Shown piece by piece: positions 1-6,111 of a stretch of 13,794 bases of DNA. The translations under genes were made by a program, and so were the position numbers. Location: contig CAAFXF010000005.1 in the NCBI GenBank assembly GCA_900766895.1, positions 1-13,794 on the forward strand, given 5' to 3'. The first letter of the stretch is position 1. Each line of letters starts with the position of its first letter. Origin of the DNA: Clostridia bacterium (GTDB taxonomy: Bacteria > Bacillota > Clostridia > Oscillospirales > Acutalibacteraceae). The notes beneath the pieces are model-generated. The model did not search any database, was not told the origin of the DNA, and was given only the letters and a program-made list of their open reading frames with translations.

Positions 1-35
1 GCAAGGGGAGGTGGGTGCGAAGCACTCGGAGGGGA
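1..35. repeat. Partial hairpin repeat at the window edge
   Basis: The stem GGGTGC (13-18) pairs with GCACTC (22-27), with one G-T wobble, around a GAA loop. It is flanked by GGGGAGGT on the left and CGGAGGGG on the right. This resembles, from memory, a short intergenic repeat family in Clostridia genomes that has a variable GAA-looped hairpin between GGGGAGGT and CGGAGGGG. I see only one copy, and it is cut by the window start, so its full extent is unknown. No reading frame here is supported as a gene. Confidence 0.4.
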
Positions 36-41
36 TAAACC

Positions 42-72
42 AAAATCGGCTCCCAACAAAACCGGGAGCCGA
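42..72 (-). terminator. Intrinsic terminator of the PucR/CdaR-like gene
   Basis: A perfect 9-bp stem is formed by TCGGCTCCC (46-54) and GGGAGCCGA (64-72) around a 9-base loop. Read leftward it is followed by TTTTGGTTTAT. It lies about 30 bases past the stop codon of the gene ending at 103, so it most likely ends that transcript. Confidence 0.75.
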
Positions 73-102
73 CAGGTGCCATAATATAATAGGTATAGAA
101 AA

Positions 103-1188
103 TTAATACTTTACAGGAGTTGAATCAAGGTACTTGTTAACCATAAGTGCTACCTTGAACACAATAGCGTCATCAAACTCACGCAGGTCAAGGCCGGTGA
201 GCTTTTTGATTTTTTCAAGACGGTAAACAAGAGTGTTTCTGTGTACAAAAAGCTTTCTTGATGTTTCCGACACATTAAGGTTGTTATCAAAAAACTTTTG
301 AATAGTGAACAGGGTTTCCTGGTCGAGAGATTCGATACTGCCCTTTTTGAACACTTCCTTAAGGAACATCTCGCAAAGAGTTGTAGGAAGCTGATAGATA
401 AGACGGGCAATGCCGAGGTTGTCATAGTTAATAATTGTGCGCTCGTTATCAAACACCTTGCTAACCTCAAGGGCAACCTGTGCCTCCTTGAACGCCTTTG
501 CAAGATCCTTAATTCCCTGAACGCAGGAGCCGATACCAACGGTTGCCTTGCAATAGAACTCGGTTGAAAGTGTGTCACAAATAGACTGTGCAAGCTTTTC
601 CAAATCCTTTGACTCTACATTTGGGCGCACCTCTTTAATAAGAGCGATGTCAGTTTCGCTGACAGAAATAACGAAATCCTTGGTTTTGTCAGGGAAGAAA
701 TTTTGAACAACATCGTAAACGGAAACATCTGTGCGCTCTGCGGTACGGATGATGAATACGCATCTTGTGGCATCGTTGTTAAAGCGAAGCTCACGGGATT
801 TGATGTAAATATCGCCCGGCAAAATGTTGTCAAGAATTACATTTTTGATGAAGTTTGAACGGTCAAACTTTTCGTCATTATTCTTTTTAATTTGGTCAAG
901 CGCAACCGCAATAATAGAAGCAAAGCGACGGCTGATTTCATCTGTGCCGTCAACAAAGCAGGCATATTCCGGATGAACACTGTCACCAAACGCCTTGTAG
1001 GTACAGGTGTCAACGCAAACCTGTGCACCGCCGAACACACCGGCAGCAACTACACCCTTACGAACCTCGCCGATTGCACCAAGCTCGCTGCAGGAAATGA
1101 CAGTTCCGGTATCGTCTACAACGCCGATTGTTCTGTCGATTGCATCACGCATTTGATTGATTATGCTTTGAAATAATCTGTTAGGCAT
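103..1188 (-). CDS. PucR/CdaR-type helix-turn-helix transcriptional regulator
   Basis: This 361-residue protein is a likely DNA-binding regulator. The C-terminus (about 303-350) carries the PucR-type helix-turn-helix, seen in NVSETSRKLFVHRNTLVYRL followed by EKIKKLTG and a hydrophobic tail. Residues 135-255 fit the GGDEF-like middle domain of CdaR/PucR regulators, without cyclase motifs, including the AFKEAQVALEVSK helix. Residues 1-105 resemble a small sensory domain, but I cannot name its ligand. The frame is open up to 1272, but I chose the start at 1188 because GGAGGGG lies 5-11 bases upstream of that ATG; the extra codons would overlap the promoter. It is a single-gene unit with its own promoter and terminator. 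Known relatives control sugar-diacid, purine or amino-acid genes, but no target operon is adjacent, so its regulon is unknown. The nested palindrome over its promoter suggests autoregulation (inference). Confidence 0.88.
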   Translation of the reverse strand: MPNRLFQSIINQMRDAIDRTIGVVDDTGTVISCSELGAIGEVRKGVVAAGVFGGAQVCVDTCTYKAFGDSVHPEYACFVDGTDEISRRFASIIAVALDQIKKNNDEKFDRSNFIKNVILDNILPGDIYIKSRELRFNNDATRCVFIIRTAERTDVSVYDVVQNFFPDKTKDFVISVSETDIALIKEVRPNVESKDLEKLAQSICDTLSTEFYCKATVGIGSCVQGIKDLAKAFKEAQVALEVSKVFDNERTIINYDNLGIARLIYQLPTTLCEMFLKEVFKKGSIESLDQETLFTIQKFFDNNLNVSETSRKLFVHRNTLVYRLEKIKKLTGLDLREFDDAIVFKVALMVNKYLDSTPVKY

Positions 1189-1224
1189 ATAATCCCCTCC
1201 ATAGCACATAACTGCACAAAAAAA

Positions 1225-1263
1225 TATCAAACCTATTGTATACATTATACAAGAGATTTGATA
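1225..1263. promoter_or_regulatory. Nested palindrome, candidate operator
   Basis: Two perfect 7-bp inverted repeats share the same centre at 1244. The inner one is TTGTATA (1236-1242) with TATACAA (1246-1252). The outer one is TATCAAA (1225-1231) with TTTGATA (1257-1263). The inner repeat covers the -10 box of the leftward promoter and the outer repeat fills much of its spacer, so a bound protein would block transcription. The symmetry is directly visible; the operator role is inferred. Confidence 0.45.
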
Positions 1264-1272
1264 AAATTGCAA
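1244..1272 (-). promoter_or_regulatory. SigmaA-type promoter for the PucR/CdaR-like gene
   Basis: Reading leftward, the -35 box is TTGCAA (1272-1267), followed by a 17-bp spacer and a perfect -10 box TATAAT (1249-1244). The predicted transcript start is near 1237, which gives a leader of about 50 bases before the ATG at 1188. Confidence 0.8.
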
Positions 1273-1323
1273 CCTTTTTACTAATTATTTTTTATTTTTT
1301 TGTGCTATTTGACCAACGCGTCT

Positions 1324-1344
1324 AAAAAACCACAATATATTGTG
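1324..1344 (-). terminator. Possible weak terminator after the RsuA-type gene
   Basis: The palindrome CACAATATATTGTG (1331-1344) lies 21 bases past the stop codon at 1365 and is followed leftward by one G and six T. The stem is AT-rich and short, so termination may be inefficient and some read-through into the next leftward gene is possible. Confidence 0.4.
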
Positions 1345-1364
1345 CCAAAACTGCCAAATTTGCC

Positions 1365-2069
1365 CTATTTGCTACAAATCAAATCAAGCTCGTTTTGTGA
1401 CAAATACCTACATTCACCCGGCAAAAGTGAGTCATCAAGGGGCAAATTGCCCATTTTTACGCGCTTAAGCTCAACCACGGTTAAGCCGTGCTTTTTGAAC
1501 ATTCGCTTAATTTGATGATAAAGCCCCTGCCTGAGAACAACCCTGCAAACAGTTGCGTCCTCGCTGATAATTTCCACATCAGCCTGCAAAAGCCTTTCGC
1601 CGTTGAGCTCCATACCGGAGCGAAAATCCTGTACAACCTCGGATGTTACGGGCTTGTCGAGGGTAACAACATAGGTTTTATCAATATGCCTTGACGGTGC
1701 CAAAATACTGTGAGCAAATTCACCGTCATCGGTTAGCAGTACAAATCCGGTTGTGTCCTTATCAAGACGACCTGCGGGAAAGAGCCCACGCCTTTGCATA
1801 TCGCTCGGAACAAGGTCAACAACGGTTTTTTCACCCTTGCCGTCAGAAGCGGAAATGACTCCCTTGGGCTTATTCATCATAATATATACAAACCGACTGT
1901 ACGATATTTCGTTGCCGTCAACGGCTACAATATCGGCATCGGCAACCTTTACATCACCTGATTTTGCAGGGATGCCGTTAACGCTCACCCTGCCTTTTTT
2001 AATCATCTGCTTTGCATCGGTGCGTGAAATATTAAGCTGTGTGGATAAAATTTTGTCAAGTCTTGTCAT
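1365..2069 (-). CDS. rsuA: RsuA/RluB-family rRNA pseudouridine synthase
   Basis: This 234-residue enzyme isomerises a uridine in rRNA to pseudouridine; RsuA itself modifies U516 of 16S rRNA. An S4 RNA-binding domain covers residues 1-48 (RLDKILSTQL, then KKGRVSVNG). The catalytic domain follows from about 60. It has NKPKG at 66-70, GRLDKDTTG at 100-108 with catalytic aspartate D103, KTY at 131-133, and GLYHQIKRM at 182-190. The length fits RsuA better than the longer RluB, but target choice cannot be fixed from motifs alone. The start at 2069 gives a normal S4 N-terminus; the open frame to 2144 adds unrelated residues. It overlaps the end of the DUF4830 gene by 14 bases, and a GGTGG ribosome binding site lies inside that gene. 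It is the last gene of the cell-wall operon. Confidence 0.9.
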   Translation of the reverse strand: MTRLDKILSTQLNISRTDAKQMIKKGRVSVNGIPAKSGDVKVADADIVAVDGNEISYSRFVYIMMNKPKGVISASDGKGEKTVVDLVPSDMQRRGLFPAGRLDKDTTGFVLLTDDGEFAHSILAPSRHIDKTYVVTLDKPVTSEVVQDFRSGMELNGERLLQADVEIISEDATVCRVVLRQGLYHQIKRMFKKHGLTVVELKRVKMGNLPLDDSLLPGECRYLSQNELDLICSK

Positions 2070-2520
2070 TAAGTGCCACCAAGAAGCCGTTATCCGCAGA
2101 GGTATCGCACAAATCCGCTCCGATAAGCTGACCGTCAAAAACAATCAGGTTTGCTATCACATTATCATTATCACCGTAATTGGTAACATGATAGGTGTAC
2201 ATAACCGCGGTTTTGCCCTTATACTCCGCAAGGTCAAGCCCCTGCTTTTTTTGAATTTCGTTATATTTATTATAAACATCATTAAACCTTGTAGGGATAA
2301 TGATTTCCTTGCTTTCCTCGTTCGAATCGGTCTCAAATCCGAGGGAGTTAATGTAATTTACCCTTTCCTCTGCCGTTTTGCAGGACACGGCTGTCTGCTT
2401 TGAGGCAGGCTTTGCAGAGTGATTGCCGATAAACGACACGGCTATCACTATCACTCCCGTAAGAAGCAAAATAATACCAAAGGCTGTTTTTGGCTTGAGC
2501 TTAAAAGTTAACATTCGCAT
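2056..2520 (-). CDS. DUF4830 family membrane-anchored protein
   Basis: This is a 154-residue protein of unknown function. One N-terminal membrane segment (about 12-31, FGIILLLTGVIVIAVSF) follows a basic start, so the rest probably faces outside. The C-terminal part matches the DUF4830 pattern as I know it: RVNYINSLGFE (53-63), IPTRFNDVYNKYNEIQKKQG (75-94), DLAEYKGK (96-103), and a C-terminal NLIVFDGQLIGADLCDTSADNGF. The conserved aromatic and glycine positions suggest a compact extracytoplasmic domain, possibly acting with the PBP/SEDS pair encoded just upstream (inference). A GGTGAT ribosome binding site precedes the ATG at 2520, and a second in-frame ATG lies two codons on. Both ATGs sit in one arm of a 16-bp hairpin, which may limit translation. 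Its 3' end overlaps the RsuA-type gene by 14 bases. Confidence 0.82.
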   Translation of the reverse strand: MRMLTFKLKPKTAFGIILLLTGVIVIAVSFIGNHSAKPASKQTAVSCKTAEERVNYINSLGFETDSNEESKEIIIPTRFNDVYNKYNEIQKKQGLDLAEYKGKTAVMYTYHVTNYGDNDNVIANLIVFDGQLIGADLCDTSADNGFLVALNDKT

Positions 2521-2554
2521 AATATCACCAAAGAAATATATGCGAATGTTAACT
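2506..2554 (-). promoter_or_regulatory. Hairpin covering the DUF4830 start codon
   Basis: A perfect 16-bp inverted repeat runs from 2539-2554 to 2506-2521 with a 17-base loop (2522-2538). In the leftward mRNA the 3' arm starts with the ATG of the DUF4830 gene and also contains its second ATG. The GGTGAT ribosome binding site is left open in the loop. The 3' arm is followed by TTTTAA, too short for a convincing terminator. A role in lowering translation, or in protecting or cutting the mRNA between the PBP and DUF4830 genes, is inferred. Confidence 0.6.
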
Positions 2555-2566
2555 GCAAAATACCAA

Positions 2567-3964
2567 TTAGTCTACTTCTACAAGCTTATTCAATACTCGC
2601 TTTGCAACCGGACCTGCTGTTTGCGAGCCCGAATTACCGTTTTCCACAACAACAACAAACGCATACGGATGCTCGTCATCATCCATAAAGCCCGTAAACC
2701 ACGCAATGTTATGGTCATCGTTACTGTCAATCTGCGCCGTGCCTGATTTTGCACAAAGATTTAAGCCCTTATACTTTGACTCGCCGTAGTGCTCCGTAAC
2801 ATTGTACCTCATCATTTGCTTCATTTTTGAGGCAACATCGGGACTTATCATGGCAAGTCGATTGCTTGGCAGTGTAAAGTCAAGTGCCTTGCCAGCCTGA
2901 TTGGCTAAAGAATTAACTATATTGAACGAAACGGCTGTGCCGTCGTTGGCAACAGCAGATACAATACGAAGCATTGTGATAGGCGCAATACGGGTGTTGC
3001 CCTGGCCTATACCTGTCCAACCAAGAGAGTCTACACCCATTTTTACCTTGTCGGAAAATTCAAAATAACCTGGGTAGGAATCTATTTCTCCACTGACAGT
3101 AACGGCAGAGCCTATGCCAAGCTCTCTTGCGGTTGCGGAAAGCTTGTCCTGTCCAAGCTCTATTGCAATTTGTGCAAAGGCTGAATTACAGGACTTTGCA
3201 AGGGCATCGTTAAAATCAATGTGTCCGCCGTGATTTGCGTTACATTTGATAGGCACACCCTGTTCGGGTTGATACTCACCGTGGCACGCCCATTCTCTTG
3301 AATAAATATCGGGTATATTCTCTATCGCGCAAATTGCCGTAACAAGCTTAAAGGTTGAGCCCGGAACATAGTGGGCACCCAAAAGACGATTGATGTACAC
3401 GCCCTCATATTTATCACTTGTTAAAAGATTATCCGGAACATCATCAACATCATACGACGGAGATGAAACGGAGCAAACAATATCACCTGTTTTGTAATTT
3501 ACGATACCAACAGTGCCCTTTCTGCCGTTGAGCGCCTTGTAAGCCTCGTCGCAAACCTCACGGTCAACGGTAAGCTTTAGGTCGTTACCCTTGCCGAAGC
3601 GCTGAATGTTATGCACTCCGAACAGCAAGCTGTAGCCTGTAAGCCTTGCCGAATACACGGATTGAACACCCGTTGAGATAAAGTTTTTGGGGTCGCCTAC
3701 AACGTGGAGAGTTGACTTTCTTGTAGTGGCAGAGTCAGAATAAACTCTGTCACCGTCCACGGTTTGAGCAAGAATTTCGCCGTCTCTGTCATAAATAGTA
3801 CCGGCACCGATAAGCTCGCCGTTGCTGTAAACATGGTGATTAAACCTTTTCATAACCCAGGTGTCACCGTTTTTCACAAGCGACACTGTCATAAACACAA
3901 GACCAACCAAAAACGCAGCAGACATAATCCAGAGGAAAACTCCTCTTTTGGTAATCATTTTCAT
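2567..3964 (-). CDS. Class B penicillin-binding protein (PbpA/FtsI-like transpeptidase)
   Basis: This 465-residue protein cross-links peptidoglycan as a DD-transpeptidase outside the membrane. A single N-terminal membrane anchor spans about 9-30. The catalytic motifs are all present and in order: STFK with nucleophile S203 and K206, SCN at 258-260, and KSG at 406-408 in AKSGTAQ. Residues 50-165 form the short pedestal typical of the small class B PBPs that pair with RodA-like proteins (IYDRDGEILA, LTVDREVCDEA). It is shorter than FtsI/PBP2 and has no PASTA repeats, so it is closest to the PbpA type. Its ATG overlaps the stop of the upstream SEDS gene as ATGA, which implies coupled translation and a matched polymerase/transpeptidase pair. 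A second ATG two codons downstream is an alternative start. Confidence 0.92.
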   Translation of the reverse strand: MKMITKRGVFLWIMSAAFLVGLVFMTVSLVKNGDTWVMKRFNHHVYSNGELIGAGTIYDRDGEILAQTVDGDRVYSDSATTRKSTLHVVGDPKNFISTGVQSVYSARLTGYSLLFGVHNIQRFGKGNDLKLTVDREVCDEAYKALNGRKGTVGIVNYKTGDIVCSVSSPSYDVDDVPDNLLTSDKYEGVYINRLLGAHYVPGSTFKLVTAICAIENIPDIYSREWACHGEYQPEQGVPIKCNANHGGHIDFNDALAKSCNSAFAQIAIELGQDKLSATARELGIGSAVTVSGEIDSYPGYFEFSDKVKMGVDSLGWTGIGQGNTRIAPITMLRIVSAVANDGTAVSFNIVNSLANQAGKALDFTLPSNRLAMISPDVASKMKQMMRYNVTEHYGESKYKGLNLCAKSGTAQIDSNDDHNIAWFTGFMDDDEHPYAFVVVVENGNSGSQTAGPVAKRVLNKLVEVD

Positions 3965-5223
3965 TTCTTCCTTGCACCTCCAAGATAATTGTAGGTACGA
4001 ACATCCGAAGCCTTAATAAACGCAAGCACTGCCCAACAGCAAATCATACTTGAGCCACCCTGACTGACAAACGGCAGGGTTACACCCGTGAGAGGCAAAA
4101 TGTCTGTTATGCCGAAAATATTAAGTGCTGTCTGGAACAACAGCATACCTGCACCGGCAATGGACGCTATCGAATAAAAGGTTGAACGTGATGCTATTGA
4201 ATTTACAAGAGCCGACACGGCAATGCACACAAATGAAAGCACAAGTGCTATGCCGAAAAGATAGCCCCACTCCTCACAAATTACGCCGAAGATAAGGTCG
4301 TTTGTTGACTCGCCGATATTGCGAACATTACCGTTGCCGATGCCGAGACCGAGCAAGCCACCGCTTGCAAGACCGACAAGCACACGGCTTTGCTGATAGC
4401 CGGAGGTATTATAGTAATCTGCCTCCATAACGTGACGGTAAACGGCAAAACGACGCATAATGTTGCTTTTGTACTTAAGCACAATAGCACCGCCCATTAC
4501 ACCGGAGGCAACGGCAAGAATTATTGTTTTGATGTCGCCCGAATTCATAAACGCAATAATTAAGAAGGTGACAAAGAAAATAAGCGCCGTGCCGAAATCC
4601 TTAATAATAATGAGCGAGCCCACAACGGCAAGCGAAAAGCCGATAAAGGCAATAATGTTTTTTGAGGTTTGGATTTTTTCAAGAGTTGCGGAGCCGACAA
4701 AGATGAACGCAACCTTTACAAACTCCGACGGCTGAACCGTGATACCGCCTATACTAATCCAATTTCGTGCACCGAGAGTTGTCTTTGCAATAGCAAGGTT
4801 GACAAGCAACAAAAGCAACGCACCCACCGCAACGATAACACGTATTTTCATACAAAAATCAACGTGGCCGAGCAGGAACATCAAAAAGATAAACACCAAC
4901 AGCCCTGCCAATATCATAAAATATTGCTTAAAGCCCTGGTCGGCATTTTGACTGCCCACAGCTACAAGACCTACGCCCGACAGAAAAAACGCAATTATTT
5001 CAAGCTCAAAATTTCTTCTGTGAAAAACGGTGTAAAAAAAGATAAGATACACCCATTCGGTTGCTATCAAAAGCACAAGCGACAAAAAGACCTTTGGCTC
5101 AAAAACACCTGTGCAGTTTGCTCCGGCAAAGCCTGTTGCAAGCTGGAACAACGACAGCAATATCATCAATGCAAAATTGTTAACAGGCTTTATTTTTACC
5201 TGCCTTTTTCTTTTTTCTTCCAT
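3961..5223 (-). CDS. SEDS-family peptidoglycan glycosyltransferase (FtsW/RodA/SpoVE)
   Basis: This 420-residue polytopic membrane protein should polymerise lipid II into glycan strands together with its cognate class B PBP. About ten hydrophobic segments are visible. Family signatures are GARNWISIGG then QPSEFVK (151-170), KDFGTALIFF (208-217), SGYQQSRVLVGLASGGLLG (274-292), ESTNDLIFGVICEEWG (305-320), and PLTGVTLPFVSQGGSS (377-392). D269, just before the GYQQS motif, is my candidate for the conserved catalytic aspartate of RodA/FtsW. I cannot separate RodA from FtsW or SpoVE by motif. The ATG is three bases after the FHA gene stop, and its AAAGG ribosome binding site lies in the end of that gene. 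It overlaps the PBP gene by 4 bases. Confidence 0.92.
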   Translation of the reverse strand: MEEKRKRQVKIKPVNNFALMILLSLFQLATGFAGANCTGVFEPKVFLSLVLLIATEWVYLIFFYTVFHRRNFELEIIAFFLSGVGLVAVGSQNADQGFKQYFMILAGLLVFIFLMFLLGHVDFCMKIRVIVAVGALLLLLVNLAIAKTTLGARNWISIGGITVQPSEFVKVAFIFVGSATLEKIQTSKNIIAFIGFSLAVVGSLIIIKDFGTALIFFVTFLIIAFMNSGDIKTIILAVASGVMGGAIVLKYKSNIMRRFAVYRHVMEADYYNTSGYQQSRVLVGLASGGLLGLGIGNGNVRNIGESTNDLIFGVICEEWGYLFGIALVLSFVCIAVSALVNSIASRSTFYSIASIAGAGMLLFQTALNIFGITDILPLTGVTLPFVSQGGSSMICCWAVLAFIKASDVRTYNYLGGARKK

Positions 5224-5226
5224 AAT

Positions 5227-5976
5227 TTACCTTTCATAAAAGATGAAAACCCTATCTCCGAAGGTTATCATATCCTCATCAAAAATAAGCTGGGATTGCG
5301 ACATATACCTGCCGTTTAGCTTTGTGCCGTTGTGGCTGTCCAAATCCGTGAGTGCCCAACCGCGAGAGGTTTTGTATATACGGGCATGATGTGAGCTGAC
5401 CGTTTGATTTGGGATACGTATATCGGCATCCTCGCCTCTGCCGATAAGCACATCCTGCTTTTTGAGATAAATCGGCTTTTTGGTTTTTATATCCACAAGC
5501 ACACCGTATGCAACATTTTTGCCCTTTTGAGCTGCGGGCTGTGCCTGATTGCGAAGCTCCCTTTTACTGCTTGCGCTCAATGCCTCCTCGCACTCAAACT
5601 TAAGCGGAATATTGCCGATGGTGATGATATCCTCATTTTCTATAACAGCACTGCCGTCAACCTTTTCGCCGTTTACAAGTATACCGATTGCCCTTGCAGA
5701 CGTATCGGTAACAACCCAATCCCTGCGTTTTTTTGCGATAACCGCATGAAAGCGGGCAACGGTCGGCAACGGCAAAACAATATCGTTAGCCTTGCTTTTG
5801 CCTATTGACGTTTCCCAATGTGAAATTTCAATTATCGTGCCGTCGTTTTGGTCGATAAGTCTTGCAAGCCTGTGCACTCGCGGACGGTTGCGAAACAACG
5901 ATATTACACACGTTGCAAGAATAAAAACCGCTGCAACAGGTGCCACATAGCGCAGCACAGCAATAATAGTATCCAT
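5227..5976 (-). CDS. Membrane-anchored protein with two FHA domains
   Basis: This 249-residue protein has one N-terminal membrane segment (about 6-28) and two forkhead-associated folds, which in other proteins bind phosphothreonine. The second (about 170-247) is canonical: IGRGEDADIRIP (178-189), SSHHA (194-198), and SHNGTKLNG (214-222). The first (about 50-127) looks degenerate: SIGK replaces the usual GR, and ARFHA replaces the S-x-x-H contact, so it may not bind phosphopeptides. I start it at 5976, where AAAGGAG lies about 9-15 bases upstream; the longer frame to 6000 lacks this. It is the first gene of the operon, directly ahead of the SEDS and PBP genes. That order recalls the actinobacterial fha-rodA-pbpA-pknB cluster, so a role in recruiting or regulating the wall-synthesis pair is likely (inference). 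No Ser/Thr kinase gene is in this window. Confidence 0.88.
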   Translation of the reverse strand: MDTIIAVLRYVAPVAAVFILATCVISLFRNRPRVHRLARLIDQNDGTIIEISHWETSIGKSKANDIVLPLPTVARFHAVIAKKRRDWVVTDTSARAIGILVNGEKVDGSAVIENEDIITIGNIPLKFECEEALSASSKRELRNQAQPAAQKGKNVAYGVLVDIKTKKPIYLKKQDVLIGRGEDADIRIPNQTVSSHHARIYKTSRGWALTDLDSHNGTKLNGRYMSQSQLIFDEDMITFGDRVFIFYER

Positions 5977-6004
5977 ATAGCTTACTCTCCTTTGTAACAA
6001 CTCA

Positions 6005-6033
6005 ATATTAATAATTTTAACCTAAATTGTCAA
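6005..6033 (-). promoter_or_regulatory. SigmaA-type promoter of the FHA-SEDS-PBP operon
   Basis: Reading leftward, a perfect -35 box TTGACA (6033-6028), a 17-bp spacer and the -10 box TAATAT (6010-6005) predict transcription starting near 5998. This leaves about 22 bases before the FHA gene ATG. It is the only clear promoter I see for the five leftward genes. Confidence 0.8.
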
Positions 6034-6043
6034 GTTAGCCTAC

Positions 6044-6072
6044 TTGAAATTAAAAAAGATTTAATCTATAAT
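6044..6072 (+). promoter_or_regulatory. SigmaA-type promoter of galM
   Basis: TTGAAA (6044-6049), a 17-bp spacer and a perfect TATAAT (6067-6072) lie 39 bases before the galM start codon. Its -35 box begins only 10 bases past that of the divergent operon promoter, so the two polymerases or a shared regulator could interfere. Confidence 0.82.
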
Positions 6073-6111
6073 TAATATACAACTATTTTATACACCGAAC
6101 AGGAGATTACT

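Noticed and set aside
1201..1308. Inverted repeat ATAGCACA (1201-1208) with TGTGCTAT (1301-1308)
   Set aside because: An 8-bp match over a 92-base gap in AT-rich DNA is weak, and it does not line up with any promoter or gene end.
2070..2144. Longer N-terminus for the RsuA-type protein
   Set aside because: The added residues lie inside the DUF4830 reading frame and precede a complete S4 domain that begins normally at MTRLDK.
1753..2403. Open frame on the + strand opposite the RsuA-type and DUF4830 genes
   Set aside because: It is antisense to two recognised families, has no start signals, and resembles no known protein.
2746..2754. KSG instead of KTG in the PBP as a sign of inactivity
   Set aside because: KSG is a common functional variant in class B penicillin-binding proteins, and the other two motifs are intact.
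4669..5319. Long open frame on the + strand opposite the SEDS and FHA genes
   Set aside because: It has no ribosome binding site, overlaps two well-supported genes on the other strand, and its translation is a low-complexity basic product.
6030..6047. Inverted repeat TCAAGT/ACTTGA between the divergent promoters, as an operator
   Set aside because: Two opposed TTGAMA -35 boxes create TCAA/TTGA symmetry by themselves; only one extra base pair on each side is unexplained.
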